Positions 44,259 to 56,600 of a DNA stretch of 64,000 nt are shown in pieces. Both the position numbers and the translations under genes were made by a program. Source of the stretch: Apoda limacodes (lineage: Eukaryota > Arthropoda > Insecta > Lepidoptera > Limacodidae); NCBI GenBank assembly GCA_946406115.1, contig OX291542.1, positions 3,062,959-3,126,958 on the forward strand, read 5' to 3'. The notes under the pieces were generated by a model. It was given only the letters and a program-made list of their open reading frames with translations. It searched no databases and was not told where the DNA came from. The first letter of the stretch is position 1; each line of letters starts with the position of its first letter.

Positions 44259-44449
44259 AAAAAATGTGGTTTTGGCTGGGGCTACAGTTTACCAGCTTGC
44301 AAGTTTAAAAAAAAGGAATTATTGCCACACCGAAAAACAAAGAAATATGATTTTCCCGCCACCACCACTCTAATTTTTTTTTTATATTGTTTTGACGTTT
44401 TGTTTGATGGGTTTTGTGTTTCTTAAATATTTATGAAAATGTATTAATT
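44259..44449 (+). promoter_or_regulatory. short interval between a LINE tail and the PHD/RING gene
   Basis: Only about 190 bp separate the LINE A tail from the first upstream ATG of the PHD/RING gene. The core promoter and 5' UTR must lie here or inside the LINE. No clear TATA box is seen. This assignment rests on position alone. Confidence 0.3.
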
Positions 44450-44485
44450 ATGGCTGAATCATCTGTTATCTCACATTGAATGTAA
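44450..44485 (+). promoter_or_regulatory. two tiny upstream ORFs before the PHD/RING start
   Basis: An upstream ATG at 44450 opens a nine-codon frame (MAESSVISH) that stops at TGA 44477-44479. The very next base begins ATG TAA (44480-44485), a minimal start-stop ORF, ten bases before the main ATG at 44496. If the transcript starts upstream of 44450, these would be expected to reduce initiation at the main start. The transcript start is not known. Confidence 0.4.
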
Positions 44486-44495
44486 ATAACATAAG

Positions 44496-44660
44496 ATGGC
44501 GAGTAAGAGAGCAACAAAAACCAAAGATAAACTCACAGCTAAACTTGTAGTTGGTAAAACTAAACTGCCTTGTGCATTTTGCAATCGCAAAGCGGACGAC
44601 GAGATTATTTATGGAAAATTGTATGAAATTAATGATATTCAGTGTCATTATTTCTGTGTG
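44496..44660 (+). CDS. PHD/RING gene exon 1
   Basis: Starts at ATG 44496 and encodes 55 residues with CAFCNRK and IQCHYFC, the pre-PHD zinc knuckle. The donor GTG/GTGAGT is in phase 0. The start is chosen because it opens the conserved frame and sits just upstream of a basic N-terminus. Confidence 0.85.
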
Positions 44661-47600
44661 GTGAGTTTCAAATATTTCAATCAATATAAATTTATGCCTC
44701 AATTTCCAAGATTTTTGCGATTACATACCTGATAAATGGCGGCCACTCCATGACCTGAGCCTCGCCTTCCTAGGCTATGATCTAAAGGAAAAGAGTAAAA
44801 TTTACACAAGCCGTCCATATCAGAATCAACTCTTAAGTTTAATTAATAACACAACTATATGACTGATTTACATTTCATTAAGTAGTCAGAAGCGTCAGAA
44901 CTTTGGCAAGCTAGTTCGTTTTGGGTTCCCACATTTGAGACTTCACACTTTTGATAGTGCCAATTTTGCTACTATTGTTAATGAAGCTTTTAAACATTAC
45001 TTACAAAATTTTTGGTTGCAAAATAAAAGGCAGTTTGACAGATTTACACCAAAACCCCACCTCAGACATGGGTCTAAAGTTGAATTTTTTGGTGGCAAAA
45101 GTAATAAAAATAACAAAAATATTGTACTCGGACGCTTGATAGTTCGTAGCAGATGATACTAAGATTTTAATATTTTTGATAACAATTTCAAATGAACAGA
45201 TGACAGGTAGCAAAAGTAATGAAAATAATGATTCTTTATCCCAAAATTAATGTGCCCTGTTAATGGCAGTTCCATGACAAAGTTTACAGTTGTCTGTTGT
45301 TGCACATATTTAGGAAAATTAATCAGAATTAGTATTTGTTCTGTTAACAGAAATCAAATACGAAACATTAATAGAAATTTGAGTTCAGTTGTCAAGATAT
45401 GTGAGATTCACGGGTAGGGTGGATTTGCATTTGACTGGCGAAACAAAATAAAACCTCATTCTATTTTCTTCACTAAAAAATAAGTTACTACTTAAGTGCC
45501 AGATCCCTGTTGAAACAATAAGTACTGTACTCACTGAAGTGTAATTTGGCTATACAGTTGATTTTTATTACTGTCAGAGTAAAAAATCTACCAGTGCTGT
45601 TGTTTACAAAATGTGTACATTGATGGCACATTTTCTAAGTTTTGGAAGGTGCATTAATTGAATAAAGACCTTAAAAGTATTAGTGATTGGTTTGCCAAAT
45701 TTGGTGTCAAAGTAAATCCCTCTACATGTCAGGGGATAATACTAGTCAGTCAGTTCTGGCTATTGTCATATTATGATAGCTGTTGCTAAGCCGAGTCCTA
45801 AGCTTTATGGGCAGCTTGAAAATTGTGATAGTTGATTGGTCACTAGCTTGACAAATGTACACCGATTTACACTGGGCCAACATGGTGGTTAATGGCCTAA
45901 AGCTCTTTCTCCAAGAAGAGGGCTTTGCCCCGACAGTGGTGTATTAAAGTTGAGCCAAGCAAGCAAATATCTTTATCTCCATAATTATCAATGATAGCAA
46001 CACCTTATGCTTTAAACCCTGGGTAAAGTAGTACCTACATTATTATTGGGTTAAGATAATAGGAAGTTTGCATTTCAATGAGATGGCCAATGCTCAGATG
46101 AATATTGGTGGCCAAAGTTCATAAGTTATTATGTTCTCTCTCTACATGAGGTACATATTGACAGTTAACCTGACTTTAATAAGTTGCCTGTTTCTGAAAT
46201 TCTGAACTATAAAAGTTGCTATCACAACTCTTATCCTAGAAGTTTTTGTAAAACTTTAACAGTTGTGGTGAACCATTACATATTCATAAGATCCACCTTT
46301 CTGTGGTATCCTGTCTAACATGACTCTATCACCATTTATGTAATATATAACTTTCATATGTACTACAAATGAAAGTTAGTTCTTACATGATAAGAGGTAA
46401 CCCTATCACCAATTAAAGTATTTTCACCAATCACCATTTACATAATTATTAAGAACTGTGATATCCTGTCCTTCTATGATGGGGGTGATCCTATTATCAT
46501 TTATGTAGTATCCACTTCTTATTTGTGGTATATAGAAATAAAGAGTATTTCAAATAATGTCACTATTTTGTTTCAGTTACTGTCCTGCTGCCTGGTACAA
46601 AAAGGCAAAGATGAAGATGGATTACTCGGGTTCCTGTACAAAGATATTGTTGCTGAAGTGGAAAGGAGTAAAAAGCATGTAAGAATTTTTTGTGAGTTAA
46701 AGAAGTCTAGAGACAGGGAAACATTTCAATGACCCGCTATTATAAAAAGGTTTGTTCGTAAAATTAATCTTAAGATATATTTGGATTAATTTTTCAAAAA
46801 TCATAAGATATATTCTTTTTACAAAAGCTTGTAGTTATCCCAAAAGTTTCTAATATTATGGACACCAATATGAACATTAAATGAATGATGTGATAGCAGT
46901 GATGCGCTACGTAGCGTAACCCTTCTCCGCCTACACCATGTCTGCCGGTATGCTTTTAGTACCTACTCTACCTATGAAGTTGACCTTAATCGCGGTAAAA
47001 TTTTCGTTTCATATAAGTCTTGAGCATACCGTAAATGTTCACCACTTAAAAAGTAACACCGCACCATTTCATAATACTCCCGATTGCTGTAAGTATGTCT
47101 CTTTGACATAGTTTGATAACTATATAATATAATAACACTGAGAACTGAGTCAATAAACAAAAAAGGCGCACATGAAAACAACACTAGGTCAAGATCAGCA
47201 CTAAAGGTAAAATTAGTTGCAAAAGAAAGTCGAAAACCCTGCTCCCTGCGCGGGGAATTGTACATAGGGTAAAGTCCAGACTATTGTGTGGAGACTAATG
47301 CGTGGTTATTTGTTTGTTTAGGATTATTTTAATTTTTTAATCATTTTTATTTTGTTTTTGGCAGATAATTTTAATTATTTAATAAATCATGAAATAAGCC
47401 ACTGGTATTTTATGTAATCTAGGTTTAGTTGGATAATTTTAAGATTAAGTTCGTGATAACTTGTTTTAAAAAAGAATCATCTGCGGCCGAAAGAAAAAGA
47501 ATTTTCCTAATACAAAAAAGAGCTGTAAGAATACTTGCTAATGTTAAACCATATATACACCAACAAAGGAATACTTCAAAAAAGTGAAAATACTTATAGT

Positions 47601-50600
47601 ACCCTGTGTTCATATTTATGAAGTATTAATATATATGTTGGAGACACTTAGACGAGTTCCAAACATTTAAGTCTAAGCGTAAGTGTACTAAACTTGTAAC
47701 TGTACAGACACGACTGAAGCGGACAACGGTATCATTAAAGGCGGTAGGAGTAGATATATATAATTAAATCCACAACAAAATAAAAGAGGCACCCTCATAT
47801 GAAACATTTTGTGATAGGTTAAAAAAAATACTGATCGAAAAGGCTTATAATTACATTAAAGATTTTTTAAATGATGAGAATTTCAGTTAATATTGACATT
47901 TTGTATAAAAATTAACTATTCTATTTTATTTTATATTTAAATTGTAAAAATTGTAATGTGAGCTAGAGATGTAATGTATTGACTTGTGCATTAATTGTAT
48001 TAAAATTTTTGACTTTGACATGGACCGACCGAAGTACCTAGTTGTCGGACAAAAATAAAAACCTATCTATGCGTGTGTATGTGTGTACTGACTTGCGAAT
48101 GTGTTGTTTTAATGAATAAAAGGGCTATCGGGGCAATTTAAAGGCAAGATAAACGCACCGATATTTATTTGTTTGTGGACTTTTCTAGGAAAAAGGGTTC
48201 ATTTTTATAAGTTCAACCCTACGTGAAGGCGCGTATTACTGGTTCCTAATAACCTCTCACAGCTGTTATTGTCCATGTAATCTTATTTCAGCGTAAAATT
48301 AAGGGACAAAAGTTTTTTTTTTTATTGCCTAGGTGGGTTCTATTATTGCTTCTGAACTTCCTCTGAAAATATGGCGGGTCATTGAAAAGTTTCCCTGTGT
48401 ATCAATGGACATAAATGAGCTAAGAGTAAATAACACACTTTAATTTACCCATTAGTGCATAACGTCTGATAAATTGAACTTAAATAAATATTTTTTTTAG
48501 TGAGAACTCATTCATTTTGTCAACAGTTATCATTTTAGGATAGTAGTTTAACATATTTACTCATATGGGAGCAATGCTATTAAGATATGATTTAACCGAT
48601 TGCTCGTCAGCTGTCACTTTCCAAAATGGCGGCACCCGGTCAAAAAAAATCACGGCGAAGGTAGGAGTTTATTGTGTTTTTTTTGGGATTTTGTTTACGA
48701 TTATGATCAAAAAAATTGATTTTCTATTGCTTAACTATTAGACTATTTATATATAACGTTGCTTTTGCAAGACTAATGTATTAACATTGATTGCTGCGCT
48801 TGCGAATTTTGTAATGTCCGATTTATCGTACGCTATGCATAGCAGGTACTGCATAGTGTTAGTAGAATTGTTACAGTTTGCAAGTGCATGAAATATTGTC
48901 TGCTTTGGAGTGCTGGGATAGTGACCAGTCTAATGAGCATAGGGCATTAAGGAATCACTTAGGATGAAGATTGCTGCAAACTGGGTGCAAATTGCGACGT
49001 TTACGAGGCGACGGCGATGTTTCTACTTCATCAACATCTACATGCCTCAGTTCAACCCTTGAATAATTATTGATCAAGTAGCAATAGTGAAGACGATGAG
49101 CCCCTATCCACTTTTATTTCTTGTAACAAGTAGAAAAAAAACCTTCACAAATAGTGTGTGTCACCAAAATCTTGTCAGGTATATTGTCAACCAAACAAAT
49201 CTTTATGCTTTGCAGAAAAAGAAACCTTTGATAGTAACTGAAGATGATATCTACGTTATATTAGGAGAGATGCTGTTATCAGGTTATGTCAAATTACCAA
49301 ATAAAAGATTGTATTTTTATACAATAGATTGTACAAATTGCGTCCTCTTCTTGATAGCCTCGGTGAAAAGAAGCTTACTTACTTAACATAGGACTCCACC
49401 ACATCAAGGACGCAAGTTAGCAAAACCATTGTATACAATCTGATATGACGGCAGAGATTATTGGCTTGTCCCAATAAATACGGAACGGCGGCGAGCCAAC
49501 CAAGGTGGAGGAAAAAGTAAATTTCAATGTCAGAAATGTGATGTAGGCCTTCACCCCAAATTCCACATGGCATACCATATAAACTGACATATGTTTCTTT
49601 TCTTTTGATTTTTATAACTCATTTAGTCACAAAACTCGTATTTTTATTTAAACCTATTTTTAACATCAACTGTGTCCACCATGCAAAGAGTCCGATTTAT
49701 CAGACGGGCTATAAGATATGAGCTATCACATAAAAAAAACTGCCATTAAATCATCAAAGACACTATAAATGATAATATATTATAGTTATCATAATGAAAA
49801 AGGCGTAAATAAACTTTATGCATTAATAGGTTAAGGCAAAATCATGGAAGTAACAACCTAGAATTGAAGTCTGTACAGTAGCTTAAGTGGGGGAGAAAAG
49901 GGGAGAAAAACTTATTATCAGGCCTCGCTCTATTGCCTTCAAATTTAAATACTTAAAAATTTTATGTTGACATATTTGCACTTCTACTACTATCTGATTA
50001 TTTAGAAATGACATAAAACAAAATCACCAATGTAGGTATCAAATTATATATTTAAATAAAACATCACATAGATAACTAATTATTTCTCAGGTAATAACAA
50101 ATATAATGTTTTACATATCAGCGAGGTCAAGCTCCCATTAACGAATTTTCAAATGCTATTGCATTTACCAATGAGAATATCCAATATATTTGTAGGCTGG
50201 AGTGAGTCATATAGCCTAACTGTGAATCCAGAAAAAAAGTAATAGTGGTAGCATGCCATGAAAGTGTCACGGCGTTTCATACGGAGTAGCCGTAGCCAAC
50301 TACTGGCGTGTCATCGGCCGTAGTCGGCGTTTCATAAAACCCGCAGCCTTATTGAGAGGGGGTCCAGCCAGCCAGCCCTATCAATTTTTTCCATATAGAG
50401 TACCCGCAGCAACAATGGTTAAGGGTTGTGACTTCTTACAGAGATGTTCGTTCTGCGGGCGAGAGGGAGCCACACTGGGGTGCAGTGTCACCCAATGCCG
50501 CAAACAGTTCCACTTGCCCTGCGGACGGGAACGGAATGCTATATCATTATTTTATGATAATTATAAGTAAGTATGACGCTTTTGTGAGTTACTGTTTTGT

Positions 50601-53600
50601 GCACACAAAATATACAATATAGAATACCTCAGTGCAGCCGGTGTGTGTTGCCACTATAAGTAGGTGGTAGGTAACAAAAGGGTGGTAAGGGGGTGTGGTG
50701 GAGAACTATATTTTAATCTTCCACTTTGTTTTTTGTCACTTATGAGTAAATAAATTAACGAAACAAATTATTTCAAGTTGGACGTGAACCATTTGTTTTT
50801 GAAAACCAATAATTTTGTAAATGTTTCAAACCTAACTGAACGACAGATACCAATAGCGTAAGTGGCATAAGTGTCAAACGTGTTATCTTTTTATGCCCAA
50901 TCAAACTCACTCCATATAAATGCAGTTTAGATATCCAAATGATTTTATTTAATATTAATAATTGTTTAGCCTGAGGCCTTAATTCGGTTATCCATGTAGG
51001 ATTTCAACGGCAACTCCTCGATTATAGATAAAACCAACTAACACTTGACGTTTTCAAGTAGCCTATGTCCTTTCCCGGGACTCAAACTATTTCCATGACA
51101 AATGGATGGATACAGCGGTTTAAGCGAGAAGAGGTAACTGACTTAGCATTTATATGGATTGTATCTATTTTTTTTTATTTCTATTAAAATGGATTTATTT
51201 TCTAACCATTTTTTTTGTTTAATTTGTTTTATTATAATAGGAATTAGACACTGTGCACAAACATGGCTAGAGAGATGCCTTTCTATAATCAGAGGTACGG
51301 AATTTTTGTATTGATGCGAATTTATGCAAAAATTTCAACCATAATATGTAAAATGCTTTTTCCCTTCCTTTGCTGAAACAGCATTACAGAGTCCAACTAA
51401 CAGCGTAGCATAGCAAATTTATTAAACGAACCCCTGGCAGCTGTAGTCTAAAATATAGCCTAGTTACAAATTTTAACCAAAATTCAATGGTGCTTCAGAT
51501 CTTTCTGCGTAGACCACGCCCCAAAACAGAAAATTCCGGAAAACATAATGGCAAAAGCAAAATTAAGAATGCCTACTCGAAAGAGGAAAGCAAACAAAAA
51601 TGTGAAAATTTCTTCAGAAAATGTAGACAATTCAAGACAATTGGATGGGGTGGAAACAACAGAAACTAGTGAAAAGCGCAAGCTTACCAAGGAATCGAAA
51701 GAGGATACTAATAACGCCATTATAGGTACTAATTTAGTATTACCTCATCTTCCCACCACTAATGTAGCTTAATTAAAAAGAGGCAGTTCTATATATAAAT
51801 TCGCTTTGAAAATGGTTCCATTTAAATTTGTTGAGGATCTAATCATGGAAACCAGAGTTAGGTAAAAAAATTAGGGTTCTAATATTTGTTTAAGTCTGAT
51901 AATTTGCTAAAATTATAGTTTCAGTAATAGTCGAAATAGCAACTAAAATGTTTTCTTTTATAATCAGTTTTATTCATTAGGAAGTGTGAATATCAGCAAA
52001 ATAAAATAGTAAAATGGAACACTTTTGGTGAGGCACAATTGTGATATCAAAATCTTGGGCAGCATACATTTTTGAGGTGATTTTCTAAATTGTATTCCTA
52101 AACTTAGGTATAACACTGTATGTGGTCTCTTTCCATGATTAATTTAGTTATAATCATTTAATTAAAAGTATTAAATGTTAGATGAACAGTATTATAGTAC
52201 AGGTTGTAATGTATATGTGGAATTAACAAAAGTAATTGTGTTTTAAATGAATTAGTCAATGCTCAGGCGCGATATTGGTGGCCAAAGCCCCTGAGCACGA
52301 GCACACCGCAGCAACTCACTTATAATGTGGCGACATTTGGAACCAATACGGTGCCTGACCATGGGCCAACTAATTTGAAACGCATATTATCTACATGACG
52401 TCACATTGATATGTGTTAGGGTTTTGTGTGAAGTATTTTTTTTTAACAGAACCAGTAAAGAGTGAAACTGAAGCAGTATGTGTGATATGCTACGAAGAAG
52501 TGGATGGTTACCCAACCACTCAGACATTTTGGCCTCCATGCTGTGCTCGAGATGCCTGGTTCCATAGGACTTGCTTACAGGTATAAATTTTACAGCCGTT
52601 GAGCATGTTTTTAACTAAACAGTTACATTGAATAACAACAGTAAGCCATTATACTATTCATGCCTGTAATAGAGCAACTGACAGATGAAAAATATTAAAA
52701 GGATGATTTCACTTAACTTCTTTTCTATTTCCTCTGCCCAATCCTGACTCACTTCTTATAATTCATTAAGAACTGGCATTGTGGTACATTATTCTGTCCC
52801 AGGTCTTTTAGTTTACCGCTTATTACTTAAATCTGGTAATTTATGAGGTATTGGAGATAAAACCACCTTAGTCCAGATACAATGCATCTGAAGCAGTGTA
52901 ACTGTAATAGGCTCACTAAAGTGGTTGGTAAAAAGGGGCTGTCTCCCACATTATGATGTTGGTGTGTCGCTAGTTATCCCATTCTAGGGATAAAAACTAT
53001 AAAGATTCCATATTGATACAAGTAACCATTTCAGGAAAAGTTTATTCAGAAACCACTGCAGCAATTAGAATTAGTCCTTATATTGATAATTGATAATTGT
53101 ACCTGCTATAAACATATGTATCAACATTTTAGAAAAAACATATTACTAACAGTAGGGATGAAAACATTTCTTATAATCTTATCAAATTTATCGAAGATTT
53201 CTTAAACAGTTTCTCAAAATTTAGTGTATCAGCTTCTATAGCACCATGATGTTATTACTGTTTTTTTTTTATTTTTTAGTAAACATCTGTTTTAATGTTA
53301 CTACACGCATTTTAGATCTCAAAGTGATACAAGTAATGTCTCTGTTCCTGAAATTTCATAATCAATAACTTATTTCACATTTTTTTTAATAAAAATCCTT
53401 GTCCCATGATTACAGACTGGGCATGAAACCATTGATAAGTAAAAAAACTCTAAAGTAATCATATCTCAATTTAAATTACAGACCAAAATTTATATGAAGA
53501 CTTAAAATATTGTCCACTGCGCTTACTTATGCACTTCTTGCTACAGGCAAATAGAAACCTTTCTAAATATTTGTTGGCGCGGCGAGTTGTTCTGCACCAC

Positions 53601-56600
53601 TGAAATTGTTATATTGTATGATTTTTCTAGAAACCTCGTTTGTTACAAAACTGCCCGAAAGCGGCACTTTAAAAGTTTATTATGGGCATAATTGGGTAAA
53701 AACATTTTTTAAACATTTGACTTAAAAGTGGCTGAAATTCTGTTTTTGTATCGGTAAAGATGTCACCCTAAACTCACTCTCTGTTAAATTCTGTTTTCAA
53801 TTCCGGACGGTTTTCAATTCCGATACTGACTTCCGATATTGTATCTCAATATAGATGTATCGGAATTGAGCATATTGTTATAAAGTTGGTTTTGATACGT
53901 AAATCAAGATGTTTTTAATGTATGTAAGTTGAAGTAAATTTATGTAAGTGCGGGTCAAATCTTGCAAGTGAATATTAAAGAAGTTATCCTCAAGAGATTA
54001 AAACGAAATTTTGCATACACTTTTCGTTTATATGACAATGCATGGTTAGCTAAGTGACGTCATTCTTAATGGACGGCCCAAGATAGCTGACTTATTACAT
54101 TTTGTGCACTCCCATGATATGGGTATCAAATTAAAGGGTTTGTTGAGAAGAATAGAGTAGCTGACGTATGCAATCAACCCTTTGAGGAGATAGTGTGCTA
54201 CTGCTCGGCTAAACGGTAAGACTTAGCGGAGTCATGTCTTAACTAATATAAACCTAATCCCCAGGCAAATTCTAGTGGTGGTAAAAAAATCGAAATGGTG
54301 GAAAACAAGATGACTGCTACATTAATTTTAAAGAGTTATAACTTGGCACCCTAAACGCACTGTTCTACTTACCCATTGTTAAAATCATTGTTTTCTTTAA
54401 ATTTTGATATATTCGTATGTATGTCTTGTAGCATTAACCACTAAGTATGAACCTATATACTGTCTACAAAATATGCTCTGCCACTCTACTCTATACGACT
54501 GCGTATTCTAAGTAAACTGTTATGTATGTATGTTTATATTCGCATAGTTTGTCATTTACTAAACTCAAAGTAAGTTTTGCTCTTTACACTACACACACGC
54601 ACTTGTATCCATTGTGGTACTTTTAGAATGTGCCAAGATTATGTAGACGCACTATAATTATTTAAGATGGCATGTAAATAGTTAATCTTTAACTTTCAGC
54701 GTCAGACAATCACAACCGCATTCAGCCCACGCCTCTCACGGCATACTTTTCGTTTCGCCAATTTGAAACATTCATTACACTTCTATATTTTTGTCATTGG
54801 AAGAAAAAACAGTTTTACAAATATCAATTGTGTTTTAACAATTAAACTATGTGGTGAGAGAAGAATATACACTAATGTCTTCTTATGCAGATTACTGTAC
54901 TTTCACAAGTTAAGACTAAACTAAAAAATTAAACTATTTTTTTCAGCGTATGGCCCTCAGTGCTGGTATGCATTACCTGAAGTGCCCATTGTGCAATGAC
55001 AAGGACAACTTCTACCAAGCTGTGGTCTCTCAAGGATACTACGTACCTGACAGGTAATTATTTACATTTCCAGATGTTCTTGCATCAATAAACAGACATT
55101 GTTATGTTCTTCACATAAAAAGTCTGTCAACCTTTAACTATAGACATTTCGCTACACAAAACGTGCTATTAAGATAAAGCGCTATTTACCCCAGTCGGAA
55201 AACGCATATTCATTTATAAAATGCCTGTGAATTATTAATGAACAAATTTTTTTTGAAATAACTAAATGTATGAAATTAACAAAATCTTTAATTATTTCAT
55301 AATTCCCTGGCATTTTATGATGAAGGGTAAACGCTGCAGTTTTTTATCATACAAAATTAAAATTTCCGAAATTCCCTAACTTTACTTTACATTTTGATTT
55401 TAAAAAAAGAACAAAATTTTAAGAGCTCGCCGATTTTAGTTTCATGAGAATCTGATAAGCCATCTATCTATATATATAAAAATTACGTGTCACGTTGTTT
55501 TTCCGCGATGGACTCCTAAACTACTGAACCGATTTTAAATTTGATTTGTACACCGTGTGCAATTTGATCCAACTTGGAAGATAGGATAGCTCGCATCTCA
55601 ATTTATAGTCGCAATATTATTTTTCTTATATATATAAAAATTACGTGTCACGTTGTTTGTCCGCGATGGACTCCTAAACTACTGAACCGATTTAAAATTT
55701 GATTTGTGCACCGTGTGCAATTTGATCCAACTTGGAAGATAGGATAGCTCACATCTCAATTTATAGTCGCAATATTATTTTTCTTATATATATAAAAATT
55801 ACGTGTCACGTTGTTTGTCCGCGATGGACTCCTAAACTACTGAACCGATTTAAAATTTGATTTGTGCACAGCAAGATATGATAGCTCACATCTCAATTTA
55901 TAGTCGCTATATATTTTATTGCAAATAATTTGTCTATTATCTGTTAGCTCCAAACGATTCTTCAATAGATGGCGCTATGTTAAAAATATAAATATAAACG
56001 ACTGCATTGAATTGGATAATTTAAGTTCTGTTTATTGTTGTTAGGGCAAGGTTTATATGAAATAAAAAAAGGGTCAAGTGGGAGTCGGACCCGCGCACTA
56101 CTGGTAAACCTATTGTGAAAAAATTTTGGTAAATCAGCTATCTGTAATTTGATCCGACTTAAAAGATCGTTTTTATCTCGATCTGTTACGTGCGAGCCGG
56201 ACTCGGACACTTTAGGTAAGAACCAACTTTCGCCGGGTTACAGAGGGACGGCAGCAGAACAACGTTTGCCGGGACCGCTAGTTATTTTTATATAGTTTTG
56301 CAAAGGTGCCGGAAATTCTTGTATGGAGCAACTTGAAAAAAATATAAAAAAATAATGGTATATCCGAATCTCATAAAACCGAAAACCGCTTTTCTTTTTT
56401 TTTTAATTCAAAATACAAAGTATTATTCACGGAATTTCGAACATTATGGCCAATTGTGACAAAGCCAGCGAACGAATGGGAATGACCTGTCGTGGGTGAC
56501 TGCTCAGCGCAGTAATTGTTTCTATTATATGAGTTTTTACGGCTCTGGGTTCTAGTATTTCTATGCGTAGCCTTTGGTGCCTGCCATGGCCCCCATAATA

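Noticed and set aside
51247..51293. Alternative exon 4 for the PHD/RING gene
   Set aside because: Acceptor and donor are possible in phase, but the product (HCAQTWLERCLS) does not provide the expected final Cys-His of the PHD finger, whereas 51499-51725 gives SFCVDH.
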